From Zymobacter sp047495495 (GTDB taxonomy: Bacteria > Pseudomonadota > Gammaproteobacteria > Pseudomonadales > Halomonadaceae), in contig NZ_CP179930.1 of the NCBI RefSeq assembly GCF_047495495.1, forward strand, positions 2,666,001 through 2,730,000: 64,000 bases of DNA. The letters are read 5' to 3'. The translations under genes and the position numbers were made by a program. Shown here in pieces: positions 43,613-52,539 of the stretch; within the stretch, counting starts at the first letter, position 1, and every line of letters begins with the position of its first letter. The notes beneath the pieces are model-generated. The model was not told the DNA's origin and ran no database searches. It saw only the letters and a program-made list of their open reading frames with translations.

Positions 43613-44311
43613 TCAGTGATCGGAACCGACGATGACTTCTTCACCCAGCGCACCGGCCTGTGGATGCGGAACGTAGGTGGAGTTGGAGGCGCGCAGGACA
43701 CGGATGCCGCGACCGTGAACGGCCTGAGCCGCTTCAATGTCGGAGTCGGCATCACCGTAGTAAAGCTTGATGTTCAGCTTACCGAGCCACGGGGTCTTGG
43801 TGTTTTCGCCAGGGCGAATGCCAGTGAAAATAACCGGATGCATCTCGCTGGCCGGGATGTTGAAAGTCTTCTGCAACAGATTGGTGACGGTTTCGGTCTG
43901 CGATGCAGCACGCGCGGTGATGAAATAGATGCGGTCATGACGGCGCAGGTGCATGGCGATCAGCTCGCGGCCGACTTCTTTGGGGATGCTGTAGGCGTCC
44001 CAGCCATTGTTCATCAGCTGCCAGAACTCGGGGTTCGACGAGAAATGATCGCCATAGATCTGAATGCCGCGGTAGAAACCGGGCGATGAGTACAGCACGG
44101 TGTCGTCGATGTCGAAGCCGACGTTCATAGGCGGAACGCCTTCCAGACTCTTCTCGATCTGAGCGATGGATACCCAGTGAATCGGTGCGCGCTCGACCAA
44201 CTGCGCCGCGGTAACGCCCGCCGTTGCTGACGTTTCAGCCTGTGCGACGCCGCCCATTAGTGCCGCCGCCATGCTCAATACCAGACCAGAATACCAACCC
44301 CTTGCCTTCAT
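43613..44311 (-). CDS. aphA: Class B acid phosphatase AphA
   Basis: Periplasmic non-specific phosphohydrolase and phosphotransferase of the HAD/DDDD superfamily. 232 residues: signal peptide ending AQA-E (~25), first motif GFDIDDTVLYSSPGFYRG (nucleophile Asp67, Asp69), second motif region FITARAASQ, and the final YYGDADSDI. Length matches E. coli AphA (237). AGAGGA precedes the chosen ATG. With the PAP2 enzyme and the Pst transporter it serves phosphate scavenging from nucleotides; I saw no PhoB box upstream, and E. coli aphA is not Pho-controlled either. Confidence 0.93.
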   Translation of the reverse strand: MKARGWYSGLVLSMAAALMGGVAQAETSATAGVTAAQLVERAPIHWVSIAQIEKSLEGVPPMNVGFDIDDTVLYSSPGFYRGIQIYGDHFSSNPEFWQLMNNGWDAYSIPKEVGRELIAMHLRRHDRIYFITARAASQTETVTNLLQKTFNIPASEMHPVIFTGIRPGENTKTPWLGKLNIKLYYGDADSDIEAAQAVHGRGIRVLRASNSTYVPHPQAGALGEEVIVGSDH

Positions 44312-44583
44312 CCAACCGTCCTCTTGTCGTGTCAGGGCCGTTGCCCTCGGTAAGGGCCGAGCCATTGCGTCAAGGCCAGGCCTCGCCATAGCCTATCGAG
44401 CATCCCTCACCTTGACCAGTCTTAAGCGGACTTTCAGCTGACCTGGCTCGATCAAGCGCTGCCACTCAACACTGCGCCACTATGACACTGCGCCGATAGA
44501 ACACCTGCCCGTAGCATAGGGATGCACTCGATTATCACGCACGGACCGTGCCAACCGGTACGGCTTCGCTGGAGCAATTGCCC

Positions 44584-45783
44584 ATGTCCCTCCGACACAG
44601 CGGCCAGACGGCATTCGTTCTGCTCGTCGGCATGGCCAGCACTACGCTGCCAACACCGCTCTACCCCTACTATCAGCGTCATTTCGGCTTCGCACTGCTG
44701 ATGACGACCGTCATCTTCAGCGCTTACGGCATTGGTGTCTTGGGCACACTGCTGCTGGCTGGCAACCTATCCGACCGCACGGGCCGACGCCCGGTCATGC
44801 TGGCCGCCTGCCTGCTGGGCATAGCGAGTGCACTGGTCTTCACGTTCTCGCAGGGTATCGGCACGCTGATGCTGGGACGACTAATTTCAGGCATTTCGGC
44901 GGGGCTGTTCACCGCTACCGCGACCACGCAGATTGTCGAATCTGCACCGCCGGAACGGCAGTCCAGAGCGGCGCTGCTCGCGACGCTCGCCAACATGGTC
45001 GGGTTGGGCATCGGCCCCGTTATCTCAGCGTCCACGGCCATGCTATTGCCAGCACCGGGACAAAGCATCTTCATCATCGACGTAGTGGCGCTGGCCGTAG
45101 CAGCAGTGATGGTGTGGAAGACGGCCGAGACCGCACCCACACCCGAACCAGGCCCACTGCTGCGTATCCGCTGCCCCTACGTGCCGCACTATCTGCTGCG
45201 CCCGTTCATTCCAGCGGCTGTCGCCGGGTTCGCGGGATTCGCGGTGATGGGGATCTTCACCTCAGCCGTACCGAATGTCATGGGTCAGCTGATGGGCATT
45301 CATATGCCACTGGCGATTGGCACCATGGCGCTGCTGATCTTCCTCGGCTCGGCAGTGGGCCAGACAGGGCAACAGCGGCTGCCCATTGCGATGCGCCTGC
45401 CTATAGGTGCCGCACTGCTCGCACTGGGCATGGCGCTGATCGGTATCAGCATCGGTACCGTGACGCCAGTGATGCTGGCACTGGGCGGGGTAGTGGCGGG
45501 TATTGGTCAAGGCATTGCCCTGCGTGCCGGACTGGGAGAAATGACTCGCCTCAGCCGTGAGGCCGATCGTGCCAGTGTCACCAGCATGTTCTTTCTAATA
45601 CTGTATCTGGCATCGGTGATTCCCGTCGTCGGGCTAGGGCTGGCGGCATATGCCGTGGGGCTGACACTGGCAGCGACGCTATTCTCCGCGGGCATTGGAG
45701 GGCTAGCATTGGCAGCCTTGATGGCGCTGTTCTGGCTTAGCGCTCACCCCGAACGCACCACAAACCCTGATGCTGCACGATGA
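44584..45783 (+). CDS. MFS transporter, drug-exporter-like
   Basis: 399 residues with 12 hydrophobic segments. The loop after helix 2 carries GNLSDRTGRRPVMLA (MFS signature A), helix 4-5 ISAGLFTATATT and LANMVGLGIGPV (signature C-like), which places it among proton-driven exporters (DHA1-like). No substrate can be inferred; there is no adjacent regulator. The ATG follows GGAGC; an upstream in-frame GTG is less likely. Confidence 0.78.
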   Translation: MSLRHSGQTAFVLLVGMASTTLPTPLYPYYQRHFGFALLMTTVIFSAYGIGVLGTLLLAGNLSDRTGRRPVMLAACLLGIASALVFTFSQGIGTLMLGRLISGISAGLFTATATTQIVESAPPERQSRAALLATLANMVGLGIGPVISASTAMLLPAPGQSIFIIDVVALAVAAVMVWKTAETAPTPEPGPLLRIRCPYVPHYLLRPFIPAAVAGFAGFAVMGIFTSAVPNVMGQLMGIHMPLAIGTMALLIFLGSAVGQTGQQRLPIAMRLPIGAALLALGMALIGISIGTVTPVMLALGGVVAGIGQGIALRAGLGEMTRLSREADRASVTSMFFLILYLASVIPVVGLGLAAYAVGLTLAATLFSAGIGGLALAALMALFWLSAHPERTTNPDAAR

Positions 45784-45895
45784 CACTCTAAGCAGACATG
45801 CGCGTCGCCAGCAGACTCATATCAAACGGGAAACACGCCGAATGAAGCACGGATATGACCTGCTCATCCGCTCTTGCTCATGCCGCACTAAACCG

Positions 45896-45931
45896 AAAAG
45901 AGGGAGGCCTTGAATCAGGCCTCCCTCTTTT
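45896..45931. terminator. Bidirectional terminator between the MFS gene and hemY
   Basis: 15-bp perfect stem AAAAGAGGGAGGCCT with a 6-nt loop and its complement ending in TTTT; it closes the hem operon on the minus strand and the MFS gene on the plus strand. Confidence 0.92.
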
Positions 45932-45964
45932 ATATCGACATTTGCCAACGGGCACGCATGGCGT

Positions 45965-47179
45965 TTACTGAACGCCCGGCAACTGGGGCAGTTGCAACGC
46001 CCCAAGGCTTTTCTCTAACGCCAGCTCGCTGCGCGCTCTATCTCCTTGTAGGAAGAACAGTCGCGCCAGTTCACCGTTAGCCACGCTGTCCTGACGCAGT
46101 CGACCGGCGTCCTCAAAGTAGCGTTGGGCCTTACCCCACAGCCCACAGCGTACCGAAAGCCGTCCTAGGCACAGCAACAGCTCAGAATCATGACTGTGCT
46201 GTTCGAGCCAACCTTCCGCTTTCTTCAGCAGAGCAGCGGCATCCTCTGGCAATACGCTATAGCGTTGCAGCAACAGAGGCGACCAGTGGCGCTCAATGCC
46301 CTGACGCAGCAGTTTGGTCGCGTCATCTGTCGCACCGCCGCGCACCAACGCATCGCTATAGAGGGCAATCATTGATGGCGCCTCTTGACGCTCGCTGGGC
46401 AGTTCCCGCCACAGCTGGCGCGCTTGACTCAGCAGCGTATCGGTATCGCCCGTATGCGCACTCAGCTGATCGAACAGCGCCGCGTAGGTGTGATCTTCCA
46501 GCTGGGCATAGTCGCGCTCGGTCGTCAGCTTCTGTAGGCGAGGCAGGATCTGGCGCATGCCGGTCCAGTCGTTGACGCGCGCATAGACCTGACGCAGCAG
46601 TTTCAGCACTTGAGGATGCTCGGGATGCGCCCGCAGCAAGCGGGTTAGCGTCGCCAGCGCCTGCTCGTACTGCTGGCGGTCGATCATCAGCTCAGCCTTA
46701 ACCAAGTCGATCGCTTCTACTGCCGAAGGCGCTTTGCGGGCCGCCACTTGAAGCAGTTCCTGCGCTTGTTCGAAATGCCCTTGATAATGTGCGGCTTGGG
46801 CTGCGAACAGATAGTTCACCACGGGCGTGGGCGCATCGTCAGCTGTAGTGCGCAGTAGTTTCTCAGCCTTCTTCCAACGCCCTTGACCCATCGCCTCCAC
46901 ACCGCGGTTGGTACGCTTGACGGCACGGCGGCTGCGCACGCGCGACCGCCACTGCTTCATGCGCCGTACGGGATGATGCATGCCGCGTAGCAGACGCAGT
47001 AGGAACAGCCCCAGTGTGAACAGTACGATCAGCAGGATCAGACCGCCCATAAACGAGCGAACATAGATATCGTAGTGACCCGCACGGATATGCCAGAAGC
47101 CATGCACGGACAGCATCAGCTGGCCCAGCAGTGTGCCTGCGATCAGGGCGCCCACGATGATAAGGATCAGCTTGCGCAT
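45965..47179 (-). CDS. hemY: HemY-like inner-membrane TPR protein of the heme operon
   Basis: 404 residues: two N-terminal transmembrane segments (LILIIVGALIAGTLLG; GGLILLIVLFTLGLFLLRLL), a basic stretch, then helical TPR repeats to the end. This is the proteobacterial hemY of hemCDXY operons, not the protoporphyrinogen oxidase of the same name. It probably organises heme enzymes at the membrane; its biochemical role is poorly known. It starts 4 nt after the hemX stop and ends the operon. Confidence 0.9.
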   Translation of the reverse strand: MRKLILIIVGALIAGTLLGQLMLSVHGFWHIRAGHYDIYVRSFMGGLILLIVLFTLGLFLLRLLRGMHHPVRRMKQWRSRVRSRRAVKRTNRGVEAMGQGRWKKAEKLLRTTADDAPTPVVNYLFAAQAAHYQGHFEQAQELLQVAARKAPSAVEAIDLVKAELMIDRQQYEQALATLTRLLRAHPEHPQVLKLLRQVYARVNDWTGMRQILPRLQKLTTERDYAQLEDHTYAALFDQLSAHTGDTDTLLSQARQLWRELPSERQEAPSMIALYSDALVRGGATDDATKLLRQGIERHWSPLLLQRYSVLPEDAAALLKKAEGWLEQHSHDSELLLCLGRLSVRCGLWGKAQRYFEDAGRLRQDSVANGELARLFFLQGDRARSELALEKSLGALQLPQLPGVQ

Positions 47180-47183
47180 ATCA

Positions 47184-48314
47184 TCAGGCTCCTGGTTGCT
47201 GCTGTGCGTGGCGGCGTTCCACAGCCTGCTGCCATTGCTGGAGCACACCGGTCACGTCTGGAAGATCAGGACGGATCGACTGCTGCGAAAGCGCATTAAT
47301 GCGGTCGATCACGCCCTTCACGCGCGCATCATCCTGCGGGAAGTAGCGCTGCAGCGTTTCGGTCGCGCTCTGCAGCGCATGGGTGTAGACAGTCGGCGAC
47401 TGATTCAACAGCCCCATCTGCGCTTCGGAGAACGTCATCCGCAAATGTTCGCGGATCGCGCTTTCCTGCTCGGGCATTAGCAGTTCATTCAGTGCCTGAT
47501 CGTTGTAGCGCACCACCACCAGTTCTTTCATCTCATGCCCAACACGCGATAGCTGGCGCTTCCACCAGCTGGGCTGCGGCGCATCGGCAGCAGCCTGTTC
47601 GGACTGCTGGTGTTCGGGGGTCATCGACGCCAGACTCTGTGACATCGACAGCCCATCCAGTGCACGCGATTCAGCCGCCAGTTGCAGATAAAGACCATCA
47701 ACATCTGGCGCACTGACGTTGTTCAGCGCGGCCATGGCGGACTGGATGCTTTCGCGTACGGGCAGGAAGACGGGATCATTCAGTTCGGTGATCCGCTGAT
47801 CGGCACTTTTCAGCAGCTCCAGCGTGCCACGGATATCGCGATTGAGGGCCAGCCGCTGAAGCGCCATGCGCAACTGGTAGTCGATCTCGACATAGCGCCC
47901 ATCGGCGGTACGGTGATCGTCCAGCCGTTTCTGTACAGCGCCGATGCGCTCATCGACACCCTGAAGCTGCGCTTGCAGCGGTAATACGGCCTGATCCAGT
48001 GCGCTCTGTGCAAGGCTGTTCTTCTTGAGAGCACTCAGTTCGCTGCCGAGCTGTTCCAGCTGCCCTTGCGTTGTGCTGTTCTGATAGAACGACCAGCCAA
48101 GGCCGCCCAGCAACAGCAACGCGACGATGCCAGCACCCCACACCCACGGTGGCTGGCGGCGCGTGCGAACGTCATCCTGTGTGGAGACGGTATCCGGCGC
48201 GTCATCGCTGGCCACGTTGTGCGGTGCAGCCTCGACGGTGGTTTCTTCTGAGGGCGTGTCACTCACGTCGTGCTTAACCTCGTCATCCTTGCCTGAGTCA
48301 TGCTGTCGTGTCAT
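47184..48314 (-). CDS. hemX: HemX-like membrane-anchored protein
   Basis: 376 residues: an acidic low-complexity N-terminus (~1-55), one transmembrane segment (VWGAGIVALLLLGGLGW), a coiled coil (~80-130) and a helical domain with WWKRQLSRVGHEMKELVVVR. This is the HemX of proteobacterial hem operons, sometimes annotated as a uroporphyrinogen methyltransferase but with no methyltransferase motif. Its start overlaps the hemD stop by 4 nt. Confidence 0.9.
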   Translation of the reverse strand: MTRQHDSGKDDEVKHDVSDTPSEETTVEAAPHNVASDDAPDTVSTQDDVRTRRQPPWVWGAGIVALLLLGGLGWSFYQNSTTQGQLEQLGSELSALKKNSLAQSALDQAVLPLQAQLQGVDERIGAVQKRLDDHRTADGRYVEIDYQLRMALQRLALNRDIRGTLELLKSADQRITELNDPVFLPVRESIQSAMAALNNVSAPDVDGLYLQLAAESRALDGLSMSQSLASMTPEHQQSEQAAADAPQPSWWKRQLSRVGHEMKELVVVRYNDQALNELLMPEQESAIREHLRMTFSEAQMGLLNQSPTVYTHALQSATETLQRYFPQDDARVKGVIDRINALSQQSIRPDLPDVTGVLQQWQQAVERRHAQQQPGA

Positions 48315-49207
48315 GAGTCGCTTGCCTTGTCGCTGTCGGGTGCATCGTCCTGCTGCACCTCATCGTTCCCGAAATCATCGTCGATCTGTCGATCGTCTGC
48401 GTCATCCGCATCGGCGGTGTCGCAGTGTGCGGCCCGGCGCACCATCGCACTGGCCAGTGCGCCTGGGGTCGCATCGCGTGCGATCACGATGCGCTGATAT
48501 CCTTGTTCTGCGGCGTGCTCGGCCAGTCGGCGGCTAGAGACAATCAGCGGACGTCGGAACGCTATGGCCCCGCACCAGTCCTTCAGATGGTCGAGCTGCT
48601 CTCGGCTGGTCACGATCATGGCCGCATAGTTGCCCGCTTCCAGATAGCGCTGCCCCTCAAAGGTGGGGTTGTGCAGATTGCGCTCGTACAGCGGCAGGAT
48701 GTTCACCTCGCCCCCGCGAGCGCGCAGCGTCTCTTCCAGCAGCGGACGACCGCCATGACCACTGACGATCAGAATCTGCTGCCCTGTCATGTCCTGAAAC
48801 TCGGGCAGTGCCAGCAAGGCTTCGCTGGCGCTGGTACCTTCTTCTTCGTTGTCCGGCTCGGGCGCCAGTGATGTGCGACCGAAGTGTTCCGCGATCAACT
48901 CTTGTGTGCTGCTGCCCGTTGCCGCCCAATGCACGCCAGCGCGACACAGGCGGTGACCGCGATCGCCCACCTCTTCAGCCCAGCGTGTTACAGCGGTCGG
49001 GCTGATACAGATGACCCAATCCGGCGGTTGGCGGCACCAGCGCAGCACATCCTCTGGATCAGGCGTCACCGGGTCGAGGGTCATCACGCCAAGCATAACC
49101 GTAGCATAGCCGTGATTGGCCAGTGCTTCCTCAAGCAACTGCGCCCTCGCCCCCGGGCGCGCAATAAGTACCGGTCGACGAATCTGGAAATCGACTGCCT
49201 CTGTCAT
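48311..49207 (-). CDS. hemD: Uroporphyrinogen-III synthase
   Basis: Closes hydroxymethylbilane to uroporphyrinogen III. 298 residues, two-domain HemD fold: PVLIARPGARAQLLEEAL at the start, ISPTAVTRWAEEV, HWAATGSSTQELI, ILIVSGHGGRPLLEETL, LPLYERN and the VTSREQLDHL segment. HemD diverges strongly, so position in hemCDXY carries much of the call. The last ~40 residues are an unusual Asp-rich tail (DADDADDRQIDDDFGND...) absent from most homologs. It overlaps hemX by 4 nt and follows hemC by ~80 nt. Confidence 0.92.
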   Translation of the reverse strand: MTEAVDFQIRRPVLIARPGARAQLLEEALANHGYATVMLGVMTLDPVTPDPEDVLRWCRQPPDWVICISPTAVTRWAEEVGDRGHRLCRAGVHWAATGSSTQELIAEHFGRTSLAPEPDNEEEGTSASEALLALPEFQDMTGQQILIVSGHGGRPLLEETLRARGGEVNILPLYERNLHNPTFEGQRYLEAGNYAAMIVTSREQLDHLKDWCGAIAFRRPLIVSSRRLAEHAAEQGYQRIVIARDATPGALASAMVRRAAHCDTADADDADDRQIDDDFGNDEVQQDDAPDSDKASDS

Positions 49208-49286
49208 GACAACCCCCTCTTGCCCGGCACCGGGCTAACATTCCGGCTGCCCAGCACCTTTCATGTGATCGTTACGAGTCACGCGG

Positions 49287-50243
49287 TTACTGATGGTCCG
49301 CATAGACCCTCGACAGGATGTCCCCGGCTCCCTGTGCCAGCAGACCTTCCGCGACGGCACGCCCCAGCGCTTCCGGCTGGTCGGCGGGGCCGCTGCGCTC
49401 TTCACGTACCACGACATCGCCTTCGGGCGTACCCACAAGGGCCCGCAACCACAGCGTGCGGCCTTCGTCAGTTAGCCGTGCATAACCGCCGATCGGCACC
49501 TGACAGCCTCCGTCCAGCCGCGTGTTCATCGCACGTTCGGCCAGCACACAGCGGGTGGTGTCGCGGTCGCGCAGGACGCTCAGCATCTCGTTGAGTTCGA
49601 CATCGTCTAGGCGACTTTCGATCCCCAGCGCCCCTTGACCGCAGGCAGGCAACATCAGTTCTGGCGCCAGTTCCTGTGTGATGCGATCGCCCAGTCCTAG
49701 GCGTTTCAGGCCCGAAGCGGCCAGAATGATGGCGTCGAACGTGCCGTCGTCCAAGCGACTCAGGCGGGTCTGCACGCTGCCACGCAGGCTGTCGATCTTC
49801 AGGTCAGGACGCGCTTCCAGAAGCTGAAGGCGACGGCGCAGGCTCGACGTACCGACGCGCGCGCCTTCCGGCAGCGCATCCAGCGAAGTGTAGTGCTGCG
49901 AGACAAGGGCATCGGTCGGGGTTTCGCGGGCCAGTACGGCGGTCAGCCCCAATCCGTCGGGAAACGCCATGGGCACATCCTTCATGGAATGAACGGCCAA
50001 ATCAGCCCTTCCGTCCAGTAGCGCTTCTTCCAGCTCCTTGACGAACAGCCCTTTTCCACCGATTTTGGCGAGCGGCGCGTCCAGTATTCGGTCACCGCGC
50101 GTCGACAGACCGATCAGTTCGATACGGCATGCGGGGAACCGGGCTTCGAGGAGGGCTTTGACGTGCTCCGCCTGCCAGAGTGCCAGCGGGCTTTTGCGGG
50201 TTGCGATACGCAGAATTTCTCGGGTCACAGGCTCACCGTTCAC
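49287..50243 (-). CDS. hemC: Porphobilinogen deaminase (hydroxymethylbilane synthase)
   Basis: Polymerises four porphobilinogens. 318 residues; RIATRKSPLALWQAEHV at the start, KGLFVKELEEALLDGRADLAVHSMKDVP with catalytic Asp, the SLRRRLQLL and LRGSVQTRL arginine clusters, and the dipyrromethane-cofactor Cys (~247) in RLDGGCQVPIGGYA. The start codon is GTG; a second GTG five codons later, with GGTGAGC ahead of it, is an alternative. First gene of hemC-hemD-hemX-hemY, divergent from argH. Confidence 0.95.
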   Translation of the reverse strand: MNGEPVTREILRIATRKSPLALWQAEHVKALLEARFPACRIELIGLSTRGDRILDAPLAKIGGKGLFVKELEEALLDGRADLAVHSMKDVPMAFPDGLGLTAVLARETPTDALVSQHYTSLDALPEGARVGTSSLRRRLQLLEARPDLKIDSLRGSVQTRLSRLDDGTFDAIILAASGLKRLGLGDRITQELAPELMLPACGQGALGIESRLDDVELNEMLSVLRDRDTTRCVLAERAMNTRLDGGCQVPIGGYARLTDEGRTLWLRALVGTPEGDVVVREERSGPADQPEALGRAVAEGLLAQGAGDILSRVYADHQ

Positions 50244-50635
50244 AGCATCTTGGATTTCCGGTGCAGCAGAGCATTCTGCTGCCTTTCGGGCATGGTATCA
50301 TCCTTGGGGATGGGGACCTCTGTCGTTCAAAGGCAGGCAGCGGGTACATCGCGCCGACTCTGATACACTTTCGAGGATACACTTGCGAGACAGGGGTTAC
50401 CGTATCACAGGCCGCCATGGCCCCGTGCCAGAGCGAACGGCTCGACTTGCATCCTGCCAGCGCCACTGACACGATCAGAGGCGTCGGCCAGTCCGCAAGC
50501 GTCGTCTGAGCTTCATGGCCCAACGACATAACAGCAAGGTGTCGATCTTCGTCCAATCGCGATAGGCCACAATGCGTAGACGACCGGCACCTCACCATCA
50601 CTCTTTTCGCTATTCTAGCAAGGAACGCCATTCTC
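50244..50635. other. Divergent hemC-argH promoter region
   Basis: About 390 bp holding promoters for the heme operon and for argH. No supportable gene and no regulatory motif recognised by eye. Confidence 0.5.
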
Positions 50636-52069
50636 ATGACGCAACCCACAGACAAGCCCTGGGGCGGACGTTTCAACGAACCCACCGACGCTTTCGTCGA
50701 AGCCTTCACCGCGTCCATCGGTTTCGACAAGCGCCTCTATCACCACGACATCCGTGGTTCCATCGCGCATGCGACCATGCTGCAGCGAGTGGGCGTTCTG
50801 ACTAAAGAAGAAGCCGATACCATCATCGACGGACTGCGTGCGATCGAAGCAGAAATCGAAGCCGGTCAGTTCGAATGGTCCGTATCGCTCGAAGATATCC
50901 ACATGAACATCGAAGCCCGCCTGACCGCGCGCATCGGTAACGTGGGCAAGAAACTGCATACAGGCCGTTCCCGCAACGACCAGGTCGCGACCGATATTCG
51001 TCTCTATCTGCGCGATGAGATCGACATTGTGGCTGAAGAGCTGGCACGCCTGCGCTCCGGCCTGATCGAACTGGCCGCGCGTGAAGCCGACACCATCATG
51101 CCGGGCTTCACCCATCTGCAGACGGCACAGCCGGTTACGTTCGGCCACCATCTGCTGGCGTGGCAGGAAATGATCACCCGCGATCACGAACGCCTGCTGG
51201 ACTGCCGCAAGCGCGTCAACATTCTGCCGCTGGGTGCTGCTGCGCTGGCCGGTACGACCTACCCGATCGACCGCCACGTTACCGCTGAACTGCTGGGCTT
51301 CGAACGCCCGTCCGAGAACTCGCTGGATGCCGTCAGCGACCGTGACTTCGCCATCGAATTCGCATCGTTCGCCAGCATCCTGCTGATGCACATGTCCCGC
51401 ATGAGCGAAGAGCTGGTGCTGTGGACCAGCGCACAGTTCAACTTCATCAACCTGCCGGACCGCTTCTGCACAGGCTCTTCCATCATGCCGCAGAAGAAAA
51501 ACCCCGACGTGCCTGAACTGGTGCGCGGCAAAACCGGTCGCGTCTATGGCCATCTGATGGGCCTGCTGACGCTGATGAAGTCGCAGCCGCTGGCCTACAA
51601 CAAAGACAACCAGGAAGACAAGGAACCGCTGTTCGACACCCTCGACACCGTCAAGGGCTGCCTGAAAGCGTTCGCCGACATGGTGCCTGCGTTGGAACCG
51701 CGCCGTGACAGCATGTACGAAGCCGCACGCCGCGGTTATTCCACTGCCACCGATCTGGCCGACTATCTGGTACGCAAAGGCACGCCGTTCCGCGACGCGC
51801 ATGAAGTGGTCGGTAAGTCCGTGGCCTATGGTATCGAGCAGGGCAAGGATCTGTCCGAAATGTCGCTGGACGAACTGCGTCAGTTCTCCGACGTGATCGG
51901 CGACGATGTTTTCGACGTCCTGACCCTCGAAGGTTCCGTCAATGCTCGTAACCACATCGGTGGCACCGCCCCCGATCAGGTTCGCGCGGCAGCACAGCGG
52001 GCAAGGGATGCCCTGTCTCGTCTGACCGCGTCACAGAATGCCCAAGGAGAGGAGTCCCGCCTGTCATGA
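50636..52069 (+). CDS. argH: Argininosuccinate lyase
   Basis: Last step of arginine synthesis, splitting argininosuccinate to arginine and fumarate. 477 residues; WGGRF at the start, HTGRSRNDQVATD, FTHLQTAQPVTFGHH and the fumarase/aspartase-superfamily signature SSIMPQKKNPD (~281-291). AAGGAA lies at good distance from the ATG. Its stop overlaps the next gene by 4 nt. An antisense frame of 446 codons runs through it, explained by codon bias. Confidence 0.96.
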   Translation: MTQPTDKPWGGRFNEPTDAFVEAFTASIGFDKRLYHHDIRGSIAHATMLQRVGVLTKEEADTIIDGLRAIEAEIEAGQFEWSVSLEDIHMNIEARLTARIGNVGKKLHTGRSRNDQVATDIRLYLRDEIDIVAEELARLRSGLIELAAREADTIMPGFTHLQTAQPVTFGHHLLAWQEMITRDHERLLDCRKRVNILPLGAAALAGTTYPIDRHVTAELLGFERPSENSLDAVSDRDFAIEFASFASILLMHMSRMSEELVLWTSAQFNFINLPDRFCTGSSIMPQKKNPDVPELVRGKTGRVYGHLMGLLTLMKSQPLAYNKDNQEDKEPLFDTLDTVKGCLKAFADMVPALEPRRDSMYEAARRGYSTATDLADYLVRKGTPFRDAHEVVGKSVAYGIEQGKDLSEMSLDELRQFSDVIGDDVFDVLTLEGSVNARNHIGGTAPDQVRAAAQRARDALSRLTASQNAQGEESRLS

Positions 52070-52539
52070 ACACTCGCGCCCTTGCGCCGCTGACGGCGGC
52101 GCTGGTCATGCTGACCACGCTTGCAGGCTGTGGTCAGACCGGCCCGCTTTACATGCCTGACGATCAGACCGCTCGTACCAAATACGATCCGGCCAACGAT
52201 TATCAGCTGCCGGCCGCTACACCTGACAACGCTCAGGAAGCACCGAAGACCACCGCACCGTCAGCGTCCAGCTCACCGGTTCCGGCCCGTTCGCAGGAAG
52301 AACGTCCGGCGGCTCCGGCAGTGACGACACCGATCGCGCACAAGGGCGCCGTTCAGGCAGCACCGACTCCAGAGGTCGCGCCGCAGCCGCAGACAAGGCC
52401 GCAGGTTCAGCCTGTACGCCCGCAACCCAGCGCACAGGCGCCTGCACCGACACCTGCCCCAGCGGTGCCGACCGTCTCTCCGGCGAAAAAATGGTCCAAC
52501 ATCGAATGGACACCCTACCGTGCAGGGGTTGATCAATGA
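52066..52539 (+). CDS. lptM: LptM-like lipoprotein with a Pro/Ala-rich extension
   Basis: 157 residues. Signal peptide with lipobox LAGC followed by GQTGPLYMP, the conserved LptM (YifL) N-terminal peptide that helps LptD mature by mimicking lipopolysaccharide. The position before lysA-dapF is the usual one. Typical LptM is about 60-70 residues; here a long Pro/Ala/Gln-rich disordered tail (to ~140) and a final KKWSNIEWTPYRAG follow. It overlaps argH and lysA by 4 nt each, so the whole set is coupled. The N-terminal function is likely conserved; the tail's role is unknown. Confidence 0.85.
   Translation: MNTRALAPLTAALVMLTTLAGCGQTGPLYMPDDQTARTKYDPANDYQLPAATPDNAQEAPKTTAPSASSSPVPARSQEERPAAPAVTTPIAHKGAVQAAPTPEVAPQPQTRPQVQPVRPQPSAQAPAPTPAPAVPTVSPAKKWSNIEWTPYRAGVDQ

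Noticed and set aside
50615..51955. 446-codon open frame antisense to argH
   Set aside because: Shadow of a real gene: argH has strong family motifs and a ribosome site. GC-rich codon bias keeps the opposite frame open.
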